Positions 11,840 through 23,754 are shown, counted from the first letter of the stretch. The stretch: 64,000 bases of DNA from Arion vulgaris (GCA_020796225.1 CM036774.1:26555291-26619290), one strand, 5' to 3'. The notes: generated from the letters alone by a model not told the origin. Numbers and translations: made by a program.

Positions 11840-12130
11840 CCTGATACGAGCAAAAACTTAATACCAGCTAAGACCAGGTGTGTTTCCTGATAGAGCAAAA
11901 AACTTAATACTACTAAAGTTGGCCAGGTAAATGTTTCCTGGATACGAGCAAAAACTAATACCAGCTGTTGATCAGGGTGTATTTTTCTGATAGAGCAAAA
12001 ACTTAATACTCAGTTGTTACAGTGGCTCTGATAGTGGAACTTAATACCAGCTGTTGGACCAGGTGTGTTTCCCGATAGAGCAAAACTATTCGTGCTGTTG
12101 GCTAGGTGTTTCCCGATAGAGCAAAACGGT
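11840..12130. repeat. Minisatellite, ~46-bp unit, ~6 copies
   Basis: Copies share GTGTGTTTCCTGATA, GAGCAAAAACTTAATACCAG and CTGTTGACCAG. Later copies are shorter and more divergent. Confidence 0.85.
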
Positions 12131-12367
12131 ACATATTAAATTATGCACCGACATTCCACAAGTGAGAAAGAAATAAGCACGTCTACCTCCTGTGTACTAT
12201 GGTTTGTAAATAGGAAGTAACTGACAGATAGCAAAGGCTAGGCACTTTCGTTACATACTATAGTAGACAGAATCATTCAAAGATATTCTCTCAATCATGG
12301 CTTGATTAAACGAACGAATTGATCCTTGGGATTTTTAAGATAGCCTTTGTTATATGTAATAATTTTT

Positions 12368-12540
12368 TTGTGTGTCAAACTATTTATTAAAAAAGAGTCT
12401 TTCAAAACATGAATTGTTATGTGTATAATTTCTGTGTGTCAAACTATGATGGGGTGCATTCAAACATGAATTGTTATGTGTGTAATATCTTTTTAGGTGT
12501 CAAAACTATGATGTAGTACATCTTCAAACATGAATGTTAA
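12368..12540. repeat. Tandem repeat, ~63-bp unit, ~2.7 copies
   Basis: TGTGTGTCAAACTAT recurs at about 12370, 12433 and 12496 (the last as AGGTGTCAAAACTATG), each followed by CAAACATGAATTGTTATGTG. It precedes the next array directly. Confidence 0.8.
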
Positions 12541-12544
12541 AAAC

Positions 12545-13175
12545 ACCTTTGTGCCCAACAGTTGTAGTGTAAACACGCTGACGCCCAACTAAAGGTACTG
12601 TGTGTACACAGCTCAACTGTGCTGTACTGTGTGCAATATTTCGTGCCTAACTAAAGAGGCATGTTTGTACACTTCGTGCCTGGTCTCAGTTGTAGTGTGG
12701 TAATCTCGTGCCTAACTGTGTTGTACCAGGTAATATTTGTGCTCAACTGTAAAAGAAAATTGTGTGGCAATATTTCTCAAAGTTCAACTGTGCTGTAGTG
12801 TGTACACCTGTGCTCAACTATGTTGCATGTGTGTACTGTGCTCAACTATGTTGTACTGTAAAAGAGCAAAGCCTAACTGTAGTTGGTGTACTGTGCATGT
12901 GTTGTAGTGGGTACACTTAAACAACTGTCTAGTGTGTAGCTCTGTGTCAACTGTGTGCTGTAGCAGGCACACCTCACGCCTAACTGCACTGTAGTAAACT
13001 GGGCGCCTGGTCCAGCTGTAGTGTGTGGCACTGTCTGCTCAATCGTGTTAGAGTATGTATTACTAAAAGCCTAACTGTGCTGCAGTGTGTGCATGTGCAT
13101 AAACAGTGTACACTTTCTGTGCTTCAATTGTGTTGTAGTGTGTGTAAACTGTGCTCAACTGTGAGATGTAGTGTA
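12545..13175. repeat. Minisatellite, ~30-bp unit (GTGCTCAACTGTGTTGTAGT)
   Basis: About 20 degenerate copies of a GTGCTCAACTGTGTTGTAGT unit plus GTGTACACT. Variants such as GTGCCTAACTAAAG show clustered substitution of TGTG by AAAG. The frame at 13023-13211 is a by-product. Confidence 0.85.
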
Positions 13176-13359
13176 TCACACGATATAAACAACGTTATCT
13201 TATCAGTGTAAATCAAATTTCATTTTCATCCTGTTAAACCTCCGCCCCTGTTGTTGTTGTTGTACTGTCATCAACACATCAATCCAATCACGGAATATAA
13301 TGTAACTGGCTACTTTCAGGCTCTTTCCTCACAATTTCATATATATATATATGCACGCA

Positions 13360-13612
13360 CGTACAATACATTGAAAGAAATATCATTTTTATGTATGTGA
13401 TGAGGAGGAAGGTTTTCAGAACAAGTTGTTACAACCGGTAAAATTGAAAGGAGACGATACAGAGGAAACACACAGAGAGAGAATGTTAGTTTTAGACTCT
13501 GCAGTGGCAGCTGAAGAGTTGTCAACATCGGAGATGATAGCAAATACCAGAAAATAGAGATTTGTGGAGATTCATGATCGCTCACGCAAACTGGCACGGC
13601 ACCCTGATGATG
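13360..13612 (+). mobile_element. LINE 3' end fragment (TTGKIE family)
   Basis: Read on the plus strand with frameshifts: a GFQNKLLQPVKL-like segment, then TSEMIANTRK and WRFMIAHANWHGT. It aligns with the minus-strand copy at 30005-30245 (STSELIANTNDRDLWRP) and with the continuation at 29652-29945. Family knowledge: this is the C-terminal tail after the reverse transcriptase domain of a non-LTR element. It ends at (GAT)n. Confidence 0.72.
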
Positions 13613-13614
13613 AT

Positions 13615-14390
13615 CTTCTTTTTAATCCTGTTTACCACATCGTCAGGATATAAGAAGAGATTTCTTGTGAACAGGCTTTTGTAAGCCTCTTCATAAACAG
13701 TGCTCCTACTGCCTCTGCGCTGGCCTCTGAGGTCCACCTTTGATTTGTATCTACTGCATTAATATTGTTTTTGAGTGTGTCGCACTGCTCACCCGGGATA
13801 GTTGATTATATATATATATATATATATATACATACAATACATATACAATAGTAGTATATACAATAGTTCCAGCACCTCTCCATCGAAGTCTGTCGCTGTA
13901 TCGCCATCTCAAACACCATCTGTTGAATATCTGGATACACAACACACACACACACTTCTCATGTCAGATTTTAATGTTGTAAAAACAAATGTGTCCAGTA
14001 GGAAGCGTGAACACAGGCAACAGACCACGTATTCAGAGAGATGGAGACAGAGAGAGAGAGAGAAGGGATGAAGGAACACATTGATAGACAAGTATCAAAC
14101 AGGAGAGAGAGAAATAGTAGAGTAAAGAGAGGTAAATGGCTACCTTAAAATTTGAGAAGTCGTCAGGCGGCGGGGAACACTGATTTTTACAGAGCAAACC
14201 TTCACGAAAATCGGTCATAGTACCATACCAGACTACTTGAAGTGATAGCTTCATGAAGGCAAAGGGAGAAGCAAGAAGAAGAGTGTCATAACAGGCCCAT
14301 TTCTCATGTTGATTGGGATAAGAAGGGGAAAACCTATGAAGATATCGATGATGTTCACCTGTCATTCATTATGCTACCCTTTGTCACCAT
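13615..14390. other. Unassigned sequence with (TA)n and (AG)n tracts
   Basis: Includes a (TA)n microsatellite at about 13805-13832 and an AG-rich run at 14040-14115. The segment ATAAGAAGAGATTTC-GTGAACAGG at 13650-13680 recurs at 17687-17715, so it is a dispersed repeat. No gene supported; the frames at 13802-14365 cross these tracts. Confidence 0.4.
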
Positions 14391-14394
14391 CACC

Positions 14395-14530
14395 AAGTCG
14401 CAATCTTTATAATTTCTAACCACGGTTCTTCTTCATAGTTTTGTTAGGAACACCTGTCTTCTTTTCATCCACCGTCCACCGGAGAGCTGTCTTAGCCAAT
14501 GCCCTTGCTCGGAATACTGCATAATCGTTC
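14395..14530 (-). mobile_element. LINE C-terminal fragment
   Basis: The minus strand reads ARALAKTALRWTVDEKKTG and PNKTMKKNRG, a degenerate version of the LINE C-terminal motif (ITRQALxWxPxGKRKxGRP and TWRRT). The same family type is seen at 57655-58050 and 61612-61945. Short and broken. Confidence 0.55.
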
Positions 14531-14582
14531 ACATTCAGCTTGGTTTTAATGATAAGAACTCAAACGATGCAGTTTATTCATT

Positions 14583-15010
14583 GTCTATTCTACAGAAGAT
14601 GTAGTTGATCCACTCTGCCGTTGCTGTAGTGGGATGGGGGAGCGCTTTAATTTGCGTTCTATGGTTAGATGAGTCGCCCTTGTTGTGTTGTAATCCGTGC
14701 TTACGCGGAGCCGATGCAAAGTTTGTTCATTGCTCATTCCCAGGTGGAAGATGGGTTGGCGTCCACTCTGCCGTTAAGCGTAGGATGGAAAGCTTTACTT
14801 GCGTCGGTATAGATGAGTCGCCCTTGTTGTGTTGCATCCGGGGTTTTTGTCTTGATGCAGTTTTGTCTAATATCGTTATTCCCAGGTGGAAGATGGTTGG
14901 TTGGTCCACTCTGTAATGTTGTTGCAGTAGAGATGGGGAGCTTTAATTTGCGTTTATGGCTAGATGAGGTCGCCTGCTGTGTTGAAATCCAGTAGCTTAT
15001 GTGGGTCTTG
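14583..15010 (-). repeat. Tandem array (~3-4 copies, ~100-130 bp) of a LINE 3' end
   Basis: Each copy contains CCACTCTGCCGTTG-like, GGGAGCTTTAATTTGCGTT, GGTTAGATGAGTCGCCCTTG, TTGTGTTG and CAGGTGGAAGATG. This is the reverse complement of the 3' end of the LINE at 45372-45740 and 61367-61599. A single further minus copy starts at ~63925 and leaves the window. The frames at 14605-14995 are repeat translations. Confidence 0.8.
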
Positions 15011-15840
15011 GATGCAGCTTTAAGTCTAATAAAAACTTTTTAGTTGCTATACAGACGGAAGAAACTATTTTTGTTCGTTTTCTCATCATCATCATCCGGT
15101 ACCTAATCGATTATAAAAATGACACTAATAGTCATACACGATTAATCAATAGTTGCATACCAGAAATGCCTGACTACTCTCGAATTCATATCGACAAACA
15201 CAAGAAGAAGAAGAAGCTTTGATGAATGTATATTCATCAGAGTTCTAGTTACTGCCGAAACATATACAAAGCGATAAGGAGGTATTATTCAACATGCTGC
15301 CAATGCTGAGCCAAATAGTAAAAAGCAAGAAATTGTCTACATACCTGTGGTAAGCGACCGCTTGAGTAGTTGATAGTAGCTCGCTCAGTTGTGAGACGCC
15401 TCATAGCTCGGCCCGAACCTGTCAACCGTGATGGCCTGAGTCCCTTGTCTTACCTTGGTATCGCATAACGTGAGTACCCCCAGTCGAGCAGTACCCAGCT
15501 CAGGCGGTGAGGAATGCTACTCACGAGGCATGAGCCAGCCGTCGCTGCAGTACTGCCAATGTGCACCCCTGCCGCCATTGTAAGAATGAAAAATCCGGAT
15601 TTTCGACGTAAAATCGTCGATGCAGAAACCGTCCGGAGTTGAAAGCGGACGAAAAAAAAAAGCATTCTTGCGATATATTGGGCAATACGGTGTCACGCTT
15701 CGTAGTTTTCATTGAATCGTCGGTACACGATAAGGATGGAAAATATCACGCCGTCTGCCTACCCCATTGTTTTTCCTGGTACTTGAGGCTGATCGACCTG
15801 AGAGTCGTAGAGTTCGGACAAAATATTGAACCTTATTAGA
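15010..15840. other. Unassigned sequence
   Basis: No gene seen. It holds a GAAGAAGAAGAAG run at ~15200-15217 that looks like a SINE/LINE tail without a recognisable body. Overlapping short frames on both strands at 15450-15840 have no family signature. Confidence 0.35.
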
Positions 15841-15844
15841 CTCG

Positions 15845-16215
15845 AACCCGGGACCCCGGCAGATGACGCTCATCAGCCCGGGAGGGCAAGTCGTCTACGG
15901 TCGCTACCCGGAAAGAAAAAACAACCTGATGCCTTGCTGGGGATGAAAAGGCTAACGGAGACGAAACCTGGTAAATGCCGCGATTGTTCGGAGTGCAATG
16001 AAGACAGCTCCAAACTGAAACTGAAACTGAACTGCAATTCGCTAAGTTGAATCGCTAGGCTGTAAAGAATGTAAGCACTTGAGCTCCACTGGTACTGAAG
16101 GTTGTGCACGCACATTATTCTTGATAGCGCATAGCAGAGATATCACAACAGGAATGGATAAAAACGGCTTAAGAACGATCGCGAGAGAGAGAGGGAGAGA
16201 AAGAGAGGCCCGGAC
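15845..16215 (+). mobile_element. SINE-E (subfamily E2), nearly full length
   Basis: Landmarks: GGCAGATGACGCTCATCAGC, CCCGGGAGGG, TCGCTACCCGGAAAG, AAGGCTAACGGAG, AAGCACTTGAGCTCCACTGG, GATATCACAACAGGAATGGA, then an (AG)n tail. It matches the reverse complement of 37840-38260. An internal AAACTGAAACTGAAACTGAA insertion replaces part of the centre. Confidence 0.75.
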
Positions 16216-16219
16216 CCCA

Positions 16220-16630
16220 GCTTAAGCAGCAAGTTCAATAACAATCACACTGGTCACATTACTTGTAGAAAATGGGTCACTGTTACGCTAATATCAACAG
16301 AAACCACAACTGCATATTATCACACTGTTGAGTTAGACTTATATCATAGAACGCGTCAGTTGTTAAACCGCCGTCACTGGTCTAGTTCGATGCACAGCGG
16401 TGTAGGACGATGGATATATAGAAGAATAGGCAGAGTTTCATAGACAGAAAAACAGACAAATAAACAAGCTTTAGGAAAACTAGGAATGAAGAAACAGCAA
16501 GAGAGAAAATAAAATTCAAACAAGTAAAAGTATTTTTAAAGATAAAGATTATGACACCATGATACAACATTTACTAGAGGAAAGTTGAGGGGGACAGTGT
16601 TATTTAGCGACCGAGAGATAAGTGGGAGGG
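16220..16630. other. Unassigned sequence
   Basis: No repeat family or gene recognised; only a 62-codon minus frame with membrane-like composition and no signature. Confidence 0.3.
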
Positions 16631-16639
16631 AAACTTAAG

Positions 16640-16795
16640 AAATGGACAGGTTACAGTCTGGCAGTGTGCAACAATTAGTTATGAAAGACAGTGATGCTGG
16701 AGATTCATTGCAGCCAACCTTCGATGTGGAGAGTCGGCACTCGATGATGATAGACACAGATAAAGAGTGATTGGTGGTGGGACTGAGACTGCAGA
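16640..16795 (+). mobile_element. Retroelement 3' fragment related to the 33440 array
   Basis: ACAGTCTGGCAGTGTGCAAC, AGTGATGCTGGAGATTCATT, GCACTCGATGATGATAGAC parallel the end of the array at 34235-34330 (CCTGACAGAGTGGCAACA, GATGCTGGAAGTCCATTG, TGCACTTGATGATGATG). This looks like a dispersed copy of the element that seeded that array. Confidence 0.5.
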
Positions 16796-16869
16796 AATTT
16801 AATGGCTGCATGCTAGCAGCCGCCACGAAACTGTTCAGGTTTGAATTTTTCATTTGTGTCAATAGAAAA

Positions 16870-17270
16870 TATCCTCGACCTTGGCCGTGAATGGAACACC
16901 GGTCTTCCCGCACACGGGAGTCGCGCCTCAACCCATTTCAGCCAGACGCTTCAGCGAAAGTGAGTGTAACACAATACACATTATCTCTCCGTCTGTGACA
17001 GACCAAAATGATTGGACTTGCATGCCGAGATCAGTTCCTGATCTGGTGATAGTTCAGTTGGCACACTTGAGATTCAATCAGATGACACAGTTACCACAAT
17101 ATTTCAAATATCAAAGTGAATGAGGTGTTCAACGTGGGGAGGCACATGTTGGCTCCATGATTATTACTATTTGTTAAACTTTACTTTTAAGACAGCTTGT
17201 AGAAGCTTGCTTGGAAAAAAAAAGTGTACAGGTTAAATTATGGACCGTCATGTTATTAAGCAATATTCTC
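16870..17270. other. Unassigned sequence
   Basis: No repeat or gene recognised. A frame at 16881-17123 has no signature. Confidence 0.3.
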
Positions 17271-17274
17271 AGAC

Positions 17275-17480
17275 TTCTTTCTCTCTCGCAGATCACCGTT
17301 CAGACTGATGTACCAGATCTTCCCATAAATTTATTCATGTAAAATCTTATTCATGCAGACTTTAACATTAGTAGTTTACGTCACATCTTCGGCACCATGG
17401 GGAGTTCTGGTAGTTATCCATGAGTGTTTCCGGTTTCAGCCAAGGTTATCTGCTGCTTGCTCCTAGAAAATATCTAGTAT
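17275..17480 (-). mobile_element. SINE-E1, diverged copy
   Basis: TTTCTCTCTCGCAGATCACC, GACTGATGTACCAGATCTTC, TTTACGTCACATCTTCGGCA and GAGTTCTGGTAGTTATCCAT follow the order of the minus copy at 30888-31100. The 5' half is lost or diverged. Confidence 0.65.
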
Positions 17481-17514
17481 TTTTACGGTGTAGGTAGCAT
17501 TCCACTACTGAACC

Positions 17515-17605
17515 TCCCCAGTCGCCTACGACATGCATGGCAGGCAACAGTGGCTCTGTCTTTTTACACTCAAATGGGCCCTCCCGGTAAATCTACTAAG
17601 CAGCC
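17515..17605 (-). mobile_element. SINE-A 5' fragment
   Basis: AGTCGCCTACGACATGCATG, GCAGGCAACAGTGGCTCTG and a degraded GGGCCCTCCCGGTAA are the head of SINE-A in reverse orientation. Confidence 0.65.
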
Positions 17606-17734
17606 TGTAGCCCTGATGTAAATAAAGATGATGGAGCCCTCTTCTGTATTCCTTGTCTGATCTGTTTTGCCCCACTGGATCATGTGGATAAGAAGAGATT
17701 TCTGTGAACAGGTTTTGTATGCGATTCATATATG

Positions 17735-17985
17735 TGTACACCCGAGTGTTTGCCAGGTCCAAATTTCTGGGGTGTAAAGAATAGAACCACTGTTACCTGC
17801 CACGCATGTTGTAAGAGTAAGACTAAGGAGGCTAAGGAAATGACGGGCAGTCCTAAACATAGAAGTTCATGCTTAGGGCTCACCAAACCACGTGAACGTA
17901 TACATCACTCTTAGAAGATCAAACATCATAAAGAGTGATTAAAATTGGTTGTAAAGAACGAACGCAAAGAAGAAGAAGAAGAAGA
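17735..17985 (+). mobile_element. SINE-A copy
   Basis: ACCCGAGTGTTTGCCAGGTC, TGGGGTGTAAAGAATAGAAC, CACGCATGTTGTAAG, CAAACATCATAAAGAGTGAT and AAAGAACGAACGCAAAGAAG, ending with repeated GAAGAAG. The head has one altered A-box base and the centre has small deletions. Confidence 0.8.
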
Positions 17986-17989
17986 TATA

Positions 17990-18240
17990 TAGTGTCTTTC
18001 ACTGCTCCTCTATTATTTGTGTGATTCACCAGTGGATGGCCTTACTAGGTCCATCGTATAGAGTAACATTGCTCTTGAGGTGCACTGCTCCGTTGGTACC
18101 TGCTTAAAAGCAGCTGAATATCAGAGCACTTTCATGTGTCAGTACATGTGGTACTACCTTATCCCCAGCCTTATTTCAAATCTTTTTCATGCTACAGCAA
18201 TCAGAGTCGAAGCAGCGATCTGGGGTCAATCAATCACCAA
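17990..18240. other. Unassigned sequence
   Basis: No gene or repeat recognised between the SINE-A and the LINE fragment. Confidence 0.3.
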
Positions 18241-18244
18241 TCAA

Positions 18245-18385
18245 TCGTATTGCACCGCTCATATTTTTAAGACAACTTTAAGGACTTCTTCCACCGCTTT
18301 CTATCATGTGCCGTGACCTGCCACTCAGTCTTCCAGACGTTTGCCGGTCCACCTTCTTGATGCTTCTTCCCACTATATCTTTTCT
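18245..18385 (-). mobile_element. LINE C-terminal fragment
   Basis: The minus strand reads WKTEWQVTAHDRKRWKKSL, which fits the W..EW..TA.DR.RWR terminal motif of LINE reverse transcriptase ORFs. It immediately precedes the large 18-bp minisatellite and accounts for the non-repetitive start of the long forward frame there. Confidence 0.6.
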
Positions 18386-18424
18386 CTTCACCGTTGTCTC
18401 ATTCATAGCTCGAACTTGTTCTCA

Positions 18425-21400
18425 CCTTTGTCTCCACATGCCTCTCACCCACCTCCATGTCTTCTCACCTACCACCATGTCTTCACCCACTTCATGCCTT
18501 CACCACTCTACATGTCTTCTCTACCCACCTCCATGTCTTCCACCCCACTCCATGCCTTCTACCTACCTCCATGTCTTCACCCACTCCATGCCTTCTACCT
18601 ACCTCCATGTCACTGTCCACTGTGTCATCTACTTTACCCATATGTCTTCTGCACCCACCTCCATGCCTTCACCCACCCATGTCACCTACCCACCTCCATG
18701 TCATCTACCCACCCCATGCCTTCTACCCACCTCCATGCCTTCACCCACCTCCATGTCTTCACCTACCCATGTCATCCACCCACCATGTGTCTTCACCCAC
18801 CATGTCTTCACCCACTCCATGATGCCTTCACCTACCCATGTCTTCACCCACTCCATGTCTTCACCCACCTCCATGCCTCACCCACCCATGCCCTCACCCA
18901 CCCACGTCTTCACCCACCCCATGCCTTCACCTACCTCACCATGTCTCTTCACCCACCCCATGTCTTCACCCACCCATGCCTCTACCCACCTACGTCTTCA
19001 CCTACTCCATGCCCACCCACCATGCCTCTGGCACCTACCCCATGTTTCTGGCACCTTACCCTCCACAAGCCTCACCCACCTCCATACTTACCCACCTCCA
19101 TGTCTTTTTCACCCCCACCTCCATGTCTTCCACCCACTCCATGTCTCTACCCACCTCCATGTCTTCACCCACCCATGCCTCTCACCCACCATGTTCACCC
19201 ACTCCACGTCTTCTACCCACCATGTCACCCACCTCACCTCCACATGTCTTCACCCAATTCCATGTCTCACCCACCATGCCTTCACCCACCTCCATGTCTT
19301 CACCCACTCATGTCTTCACCCACTCCATGCCTCACCCACCCTCCATGCCTTCTGCACCACCATGCCTCACCTCACCCATGCCTCTACCCACCCAGTCTTC
19401 TACCTTACCTGATGCCTTCTACCTACCTCCCATGTCATCTACCCACCATGCCTTCACCTACCTCCATGCCTTCACCCACTCCATGCCTCTCACCCACCTA
19501 TAGCTCTCACCCACCCAAGGTCTTCACCCACCCATGTCATCATTCACCACTCCATAGCCTCACCTACCCATGTCTTCACCTCACCTCCATGTCATCTACC
19601 CACCCCACAAGTCACCCACCTTACCTCCATGTCACTACCCACCCATGTCTTCTGCACCTCACCCATGTCTCTACCCACCTCCATGCCTTCACCCACCCCA
19701 TGTCTCTTCACCCACCCCATGTCTTCACCCACCTCCACATGTCTTCACCCACCTCCATGTCTTCACCTTACCCCATGTCTCTACCCACCTCCATGCCTTC
19801 ACCTACCTCCAGATGCCTTCTACCCACCTCACGTCATCCACCCCACTCATGCCTCTCACCACCACGCCTTCACCCACCTCCATGTCTTCACCCACTCCAT
19901 GTCTTCACCACACTCATGTCTTCACCCACTCCATGTCTCTCACCCACCCACGTCTTCATCCACCCTATGTCATCTACCCACCGATGCCCCACCTTACTCA
20001 TGCCTTCACCTCGTCCCACCAAGTTCCTCTGGCCCACCTCCAAAGTCTCTTCACTCACTCATGTCTTCACCTACCTCCATGTCTTCACCCACCTCTGTCA
20101 TCTCACCCACCTCCATGTCTTCACCCACTCTCCATGTTCTACCTTACCTCCATGTCTTCTACCCACCCATGTCTTCACCCACCCCATGTCTTCACCCACC
20201 TCCACTTCACCTACCTCCATGCCTTCACCCACCATGCCTCAGCACTCACCATGCCTCTCACCCACCCATGCCACTACCCACCTCCATGCCTCTCACCATC
20301 TCCATGTCTCACCCACCATGTCTTCACCCACCCATGTCTCACCCACCCATGTCTTCACCCACCATGCCTTCACCTTACCCCATGTCTTCACCCACCTCCA
20401 TGTCTTCACCCACCTCCATGCCTTCTCACCCAAACGCGTCTCTACCCACCTCCATGTCTCTGCCACCTCCATGCCTTCACCCACCTCCGATGTCTCTACC
20501 CACTCCATGTCTTCACCTGTCTCCATGTTCCCACCTGCCTCCATGCCTCTCACCTGTCTCCACAGTTTCACCTACCTCCATGTCTTCTACCCACCTCCAT
20601 GTCTTCACCTTGCACCCATGCCTTCACCCACCCATGCCTCACCCACCTCCATGTCTTCTACCCACCATGCCTTCACCCACCCATGTCTTCACCACCCACA
20701 GCCCCACCCACCTCCAGGCTCATTCACCCACCATGTCTCTAATCTCACCCCATGCCTTCACCCACCTCCATAGCCCCACCCACCTCCATGTCATCTGCCC
20801 ACCATGTCTTCACCCACCCCATTTCACCACCCATGCTCATCCACCCACCTCCACATGCCCTGCACTCCACTCCACGTCATCTACCTTACCTCCATGTCTT
20901 CTCTACCCACCCATGTCATTCACCCACCTCCATGTCTTCACCCACCCTCCACATGCCTTCACCCACCTCCATGTCTCTCTACCCACCTCCATGTCTTCAC
21001 CCATCTCCATGTCTCTACCTTACCCATGCCTCTACCCCACCTCCATGTCATCAACCTTACCCCATGCCTTCACCCACTCCATGCCTCTACCCACTCCATG
21101 TCTTCACCCACCGGCAGTCTTCACCCACCCATGTCTTCACCCACCTCCATGCCTCTACCCACTCCATGTCTTCTACCCACCCATGTCTCACCTACCCATG
21201 TCACCCACCTTACCCATGCCTTCACCCACCTCCAATGTCATCTACCCACTCCACGTCTTCACCCACCATGCCCCACCCACCCATGTCTTCACCCACCCAT
21301 GCCTTCACCCACTCATGCCTTCACCCACCCTCCATGTCTTCACCCACCCATGTCTTCACCCACCATGTCTCACCCGTCCCCAGTTCCCACTCACCTGCAT

Positions 21401-22865
21401 GTCATCCACCCACCCCATGTCTTCACCCACCTCCATGCCTTCACCCACCCATGTTGTCTTCACCCACCCCATGCCTCTGCACCCACCCCATGCCTCTACC
21501 CACCTCCATGCCTCTTACCCACCTCCATGTCTTCACCCACCTCCATGTTCTCACTCACCTCCATGTCTTTAACGCACTCCATGTCTTCTGCACCTACCCC
21601 ATGTCATCCACCTACCCATGTCTTCACCCACTCCATGTCTTCTACCCACCCATGTCTTCACCTTACCTCCATGTCTTCACCACCATGTCTTCACCCACCA
21701 TGCCCCACCCACCCATGTCTCACCCACCCCATGTCTTCACTCCACTCCATGCCTCTACCCACCCATGTCATCTACCCACCCATGCCATCTTCCCACCCCA
21801 TTTCACCTGCACCATGCCTCTGCACCCACTCCATGTCTCTACCCACCCATGCCTTCACCCACCTCCATGCCTCAATCTCACCTCCATGTCTTCACCCACT
21901 CCATGCCTCACCCACCTCCATGCTCTCACCCACCCCATGCCTTCTACCCACTCCATGCCTTCACCCACCTCCATGTCTCTACCCACCTCCATGTCTTCAC
22001 CCACCTCCATGCCTCTACCCACCATGTCATCTCACCCACCCATGCCTTCTGCACCCACCATGCTCTTCTGCACCTTGAATTCATGTTCTTCACCTTGACT
22101 CCATGTCTTCCACCACCTCCATGCCTTCACCCACCTCCATGCCTTCACCCACCCATGTCATTCACCCACCCACGCCTCCTCACCACTCCACAGCCCCACC
22201 TCACCACGCCTCTCACCCACCCCGCGCGCCTTCACCCCACCCACGTCTTCAATCTACCCATGTCTTCACCCACCCCATGTCACTCCACCCACCCATGCCT
22301 TCCACCCACCTCACATCTTCACCCACCTCCATGTCTTCACCTCACCCATGTCCCACCTACCTCCATGCCTTCACCCACCTCCATGTTCACCCACCTCCAT
22401 GTCTTCACCCAATTACTACCCCACCCACCCATGTTCTTCACCTTTACCCAGCGCTTTCTCACCCCACTCCATGTCTTCTACCCACCTCCATGCCTCTACC
22501 ACCTCCATGCCTCTTCACCCACCTCCATACATCTTCACCCACTCATGTCTTCACCTGCACCTCCATGTCATCTACCTACCTCCGATGTCTTCACCTTACC
22601 TCCATGTCTTCACCACCTCCATGCCGCCCACCTTACCCATGTCTTCACCTACCCCCATGTCTCACCCACCATGTCTTCACCCTACTCCATGTCATCTACC
22701 TACCCATGTCATCTACCCACCTCCATGCCTTCACCCACCTCCATGCTTGCACCCACCTCCATCTCTACCCACCATGCCTCTTACCCACCATGCTCTACCA
22801 CCTCCATGTCTTCTACCCACTCCATGTCTTCACCTACCCATGTCTTCACCACCTCCATGCCCCAT
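18425..22865. repeat. 18-bp minisatellite, ~4.4 kb (CCCACCTCCATGTCTTCA)
   Basis: Roughly 245 copies of CCCACCTCCATGTCTTCA with variants CATGCCTTC, CATGTCTCT and CACTCCATG. The unit has a multiple-of-three length and contains no stop in any forward frame, so frames of up to 810 codons (18341-20773) and 647 codons (19629-21572) arise, encoding PTSMSS, THLHVF or PPPCLH repeats. Indels switch frames without creating stops. One antisense frame reads TGA every unit; the other two are open. Confidence 0.96.
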
Positions 22866-22869
22866 TTAA

Positions 22870-23325
22870 ATAGGTGTCAAAGTCTGGTCAACCACTAGCA
22901 ACAACTGTGCCATAGAGTAGAAAATGATAGGTTATGTTGGGGTATACTCTGAGAACATATATCTGGTTACAACCACTACAACAAATTGTTATAGGAAAGA
23001 GAAGATGGAGATATAGTGACATACTGAGAACAAATGTCTGGTCAACCACTACAACAACTGTTATAGGAAAGAGAAGATGGAACATGTTGGACATACTTGA
23101 GAACAAATGATCAAAAGAATCACATAGTATGACATTGAAATGGAGGAAAGTGTTCAAGAAAGAAAGGACACCATAGAGAACCCTAAACCAATCTTACTGA
23201 GAAAGTGAGAGAGAGAAGTGAGAGATGTTGGACCTCAGTCCTTGGAAGAGATTGAGCGAGTTGTTTAGGATAAAGCGATAGAGAAATCGCTTGCAGACCC
23301 TATGTAACGTTTAACTGAACGAGAA
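22870..23325 (+). mobile_element. LINE 3' region with ~75-bp triplication
   Basis: 22880-23110 holds about three copies of a ~75-bp unit (CTGGTCAACCACTACAACAA, TGTTATAGGAAAGAGAAGAT, GACATACTGAGAACAAATG). It leads into 23160-23320, which reads degraded LINE C-terminal peptides (EVRDVG, LEEIERVV, DK) and ends CAGACCCTATGTAACG, the tail shared with 4105-4330 and 43728-43822. Confidence 0.62.
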
Positions 23326-23344
23326 GAATATATACTATAGATTA

Positions 23345-23705
23345 TATATTAGGAATGTTGAATCCGAACAAATGTTGTAGAAAACGGATGCACCAGGCCG
23401 TAAGGCGCATAAGGAAAACGAACTCAATAATGAGGAATGGGATAACGGATTCTACGGTTGCCAATTCATCTTCGGAGATGAAGCACGCAGTAAGAATGAA
23501 CAGATCTACCATCATTGCGTGCATTGTAATTGAGTATGTGACGTAGTCAAAACACAGTATCCAGATCTTGAGAAGAAAGAGGTGGCCCACTTTACACTAG
23601 CATCCAAGACAAATCATATAGCATGAGCAATCTGAGGCAGATCGCTGCCTTTAAGGAGAGAATCGAAATCCCACCCAGTGAGAATGCAGAAGAAGAAGAG
23701 TCGAC
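23345..23705 (+). mobile_element. Dispersed element 'J', copy 2
   Basis: Matches 5510-5830 and one monomer of the 5830-7290 satellite. The 63-codon open stretch 23355-23546 is the only sizeable frame and has no known domain. The 3' end, CTGAGGCAGATCGCTGCCTT to GCAGAAGAAGAAGAG, is present once here, showing that the satellite monomer exists as a single-copy tail. Confidence 0.65.
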
Positions 23706-23754
23706 TGATGTAGAACCTAGAAGCAATTCCTAGTAATAAAAGCACAGAAATTGA

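Noticed and set aside
13805..13832. (TA)n run as promoter TATA element
   Set aside because: Simple dinucleotide microsatellite without a downstream gene.
17738..17985. LTR retrotransposon ends
   Set aside because: Repeated GTCGTAAGAGGCGACT blocks looked LTR-like, but units are ~250 bp with tRNA-like heads, GAA tails and 11-13-bp TSDs, which is SINE structure. No TG..CA ends, primer-binding site or polypurine tract.
18341..20773. 810-codon forward ORF (and 647-, 448-, 426- and 368-codon neighbours)
   Set aside because: Pure translation of the 18-bp minisatellite. All three forward frames are open, starts are arbitrary, and the non-repeat lead-in is antisense LINE sequence.
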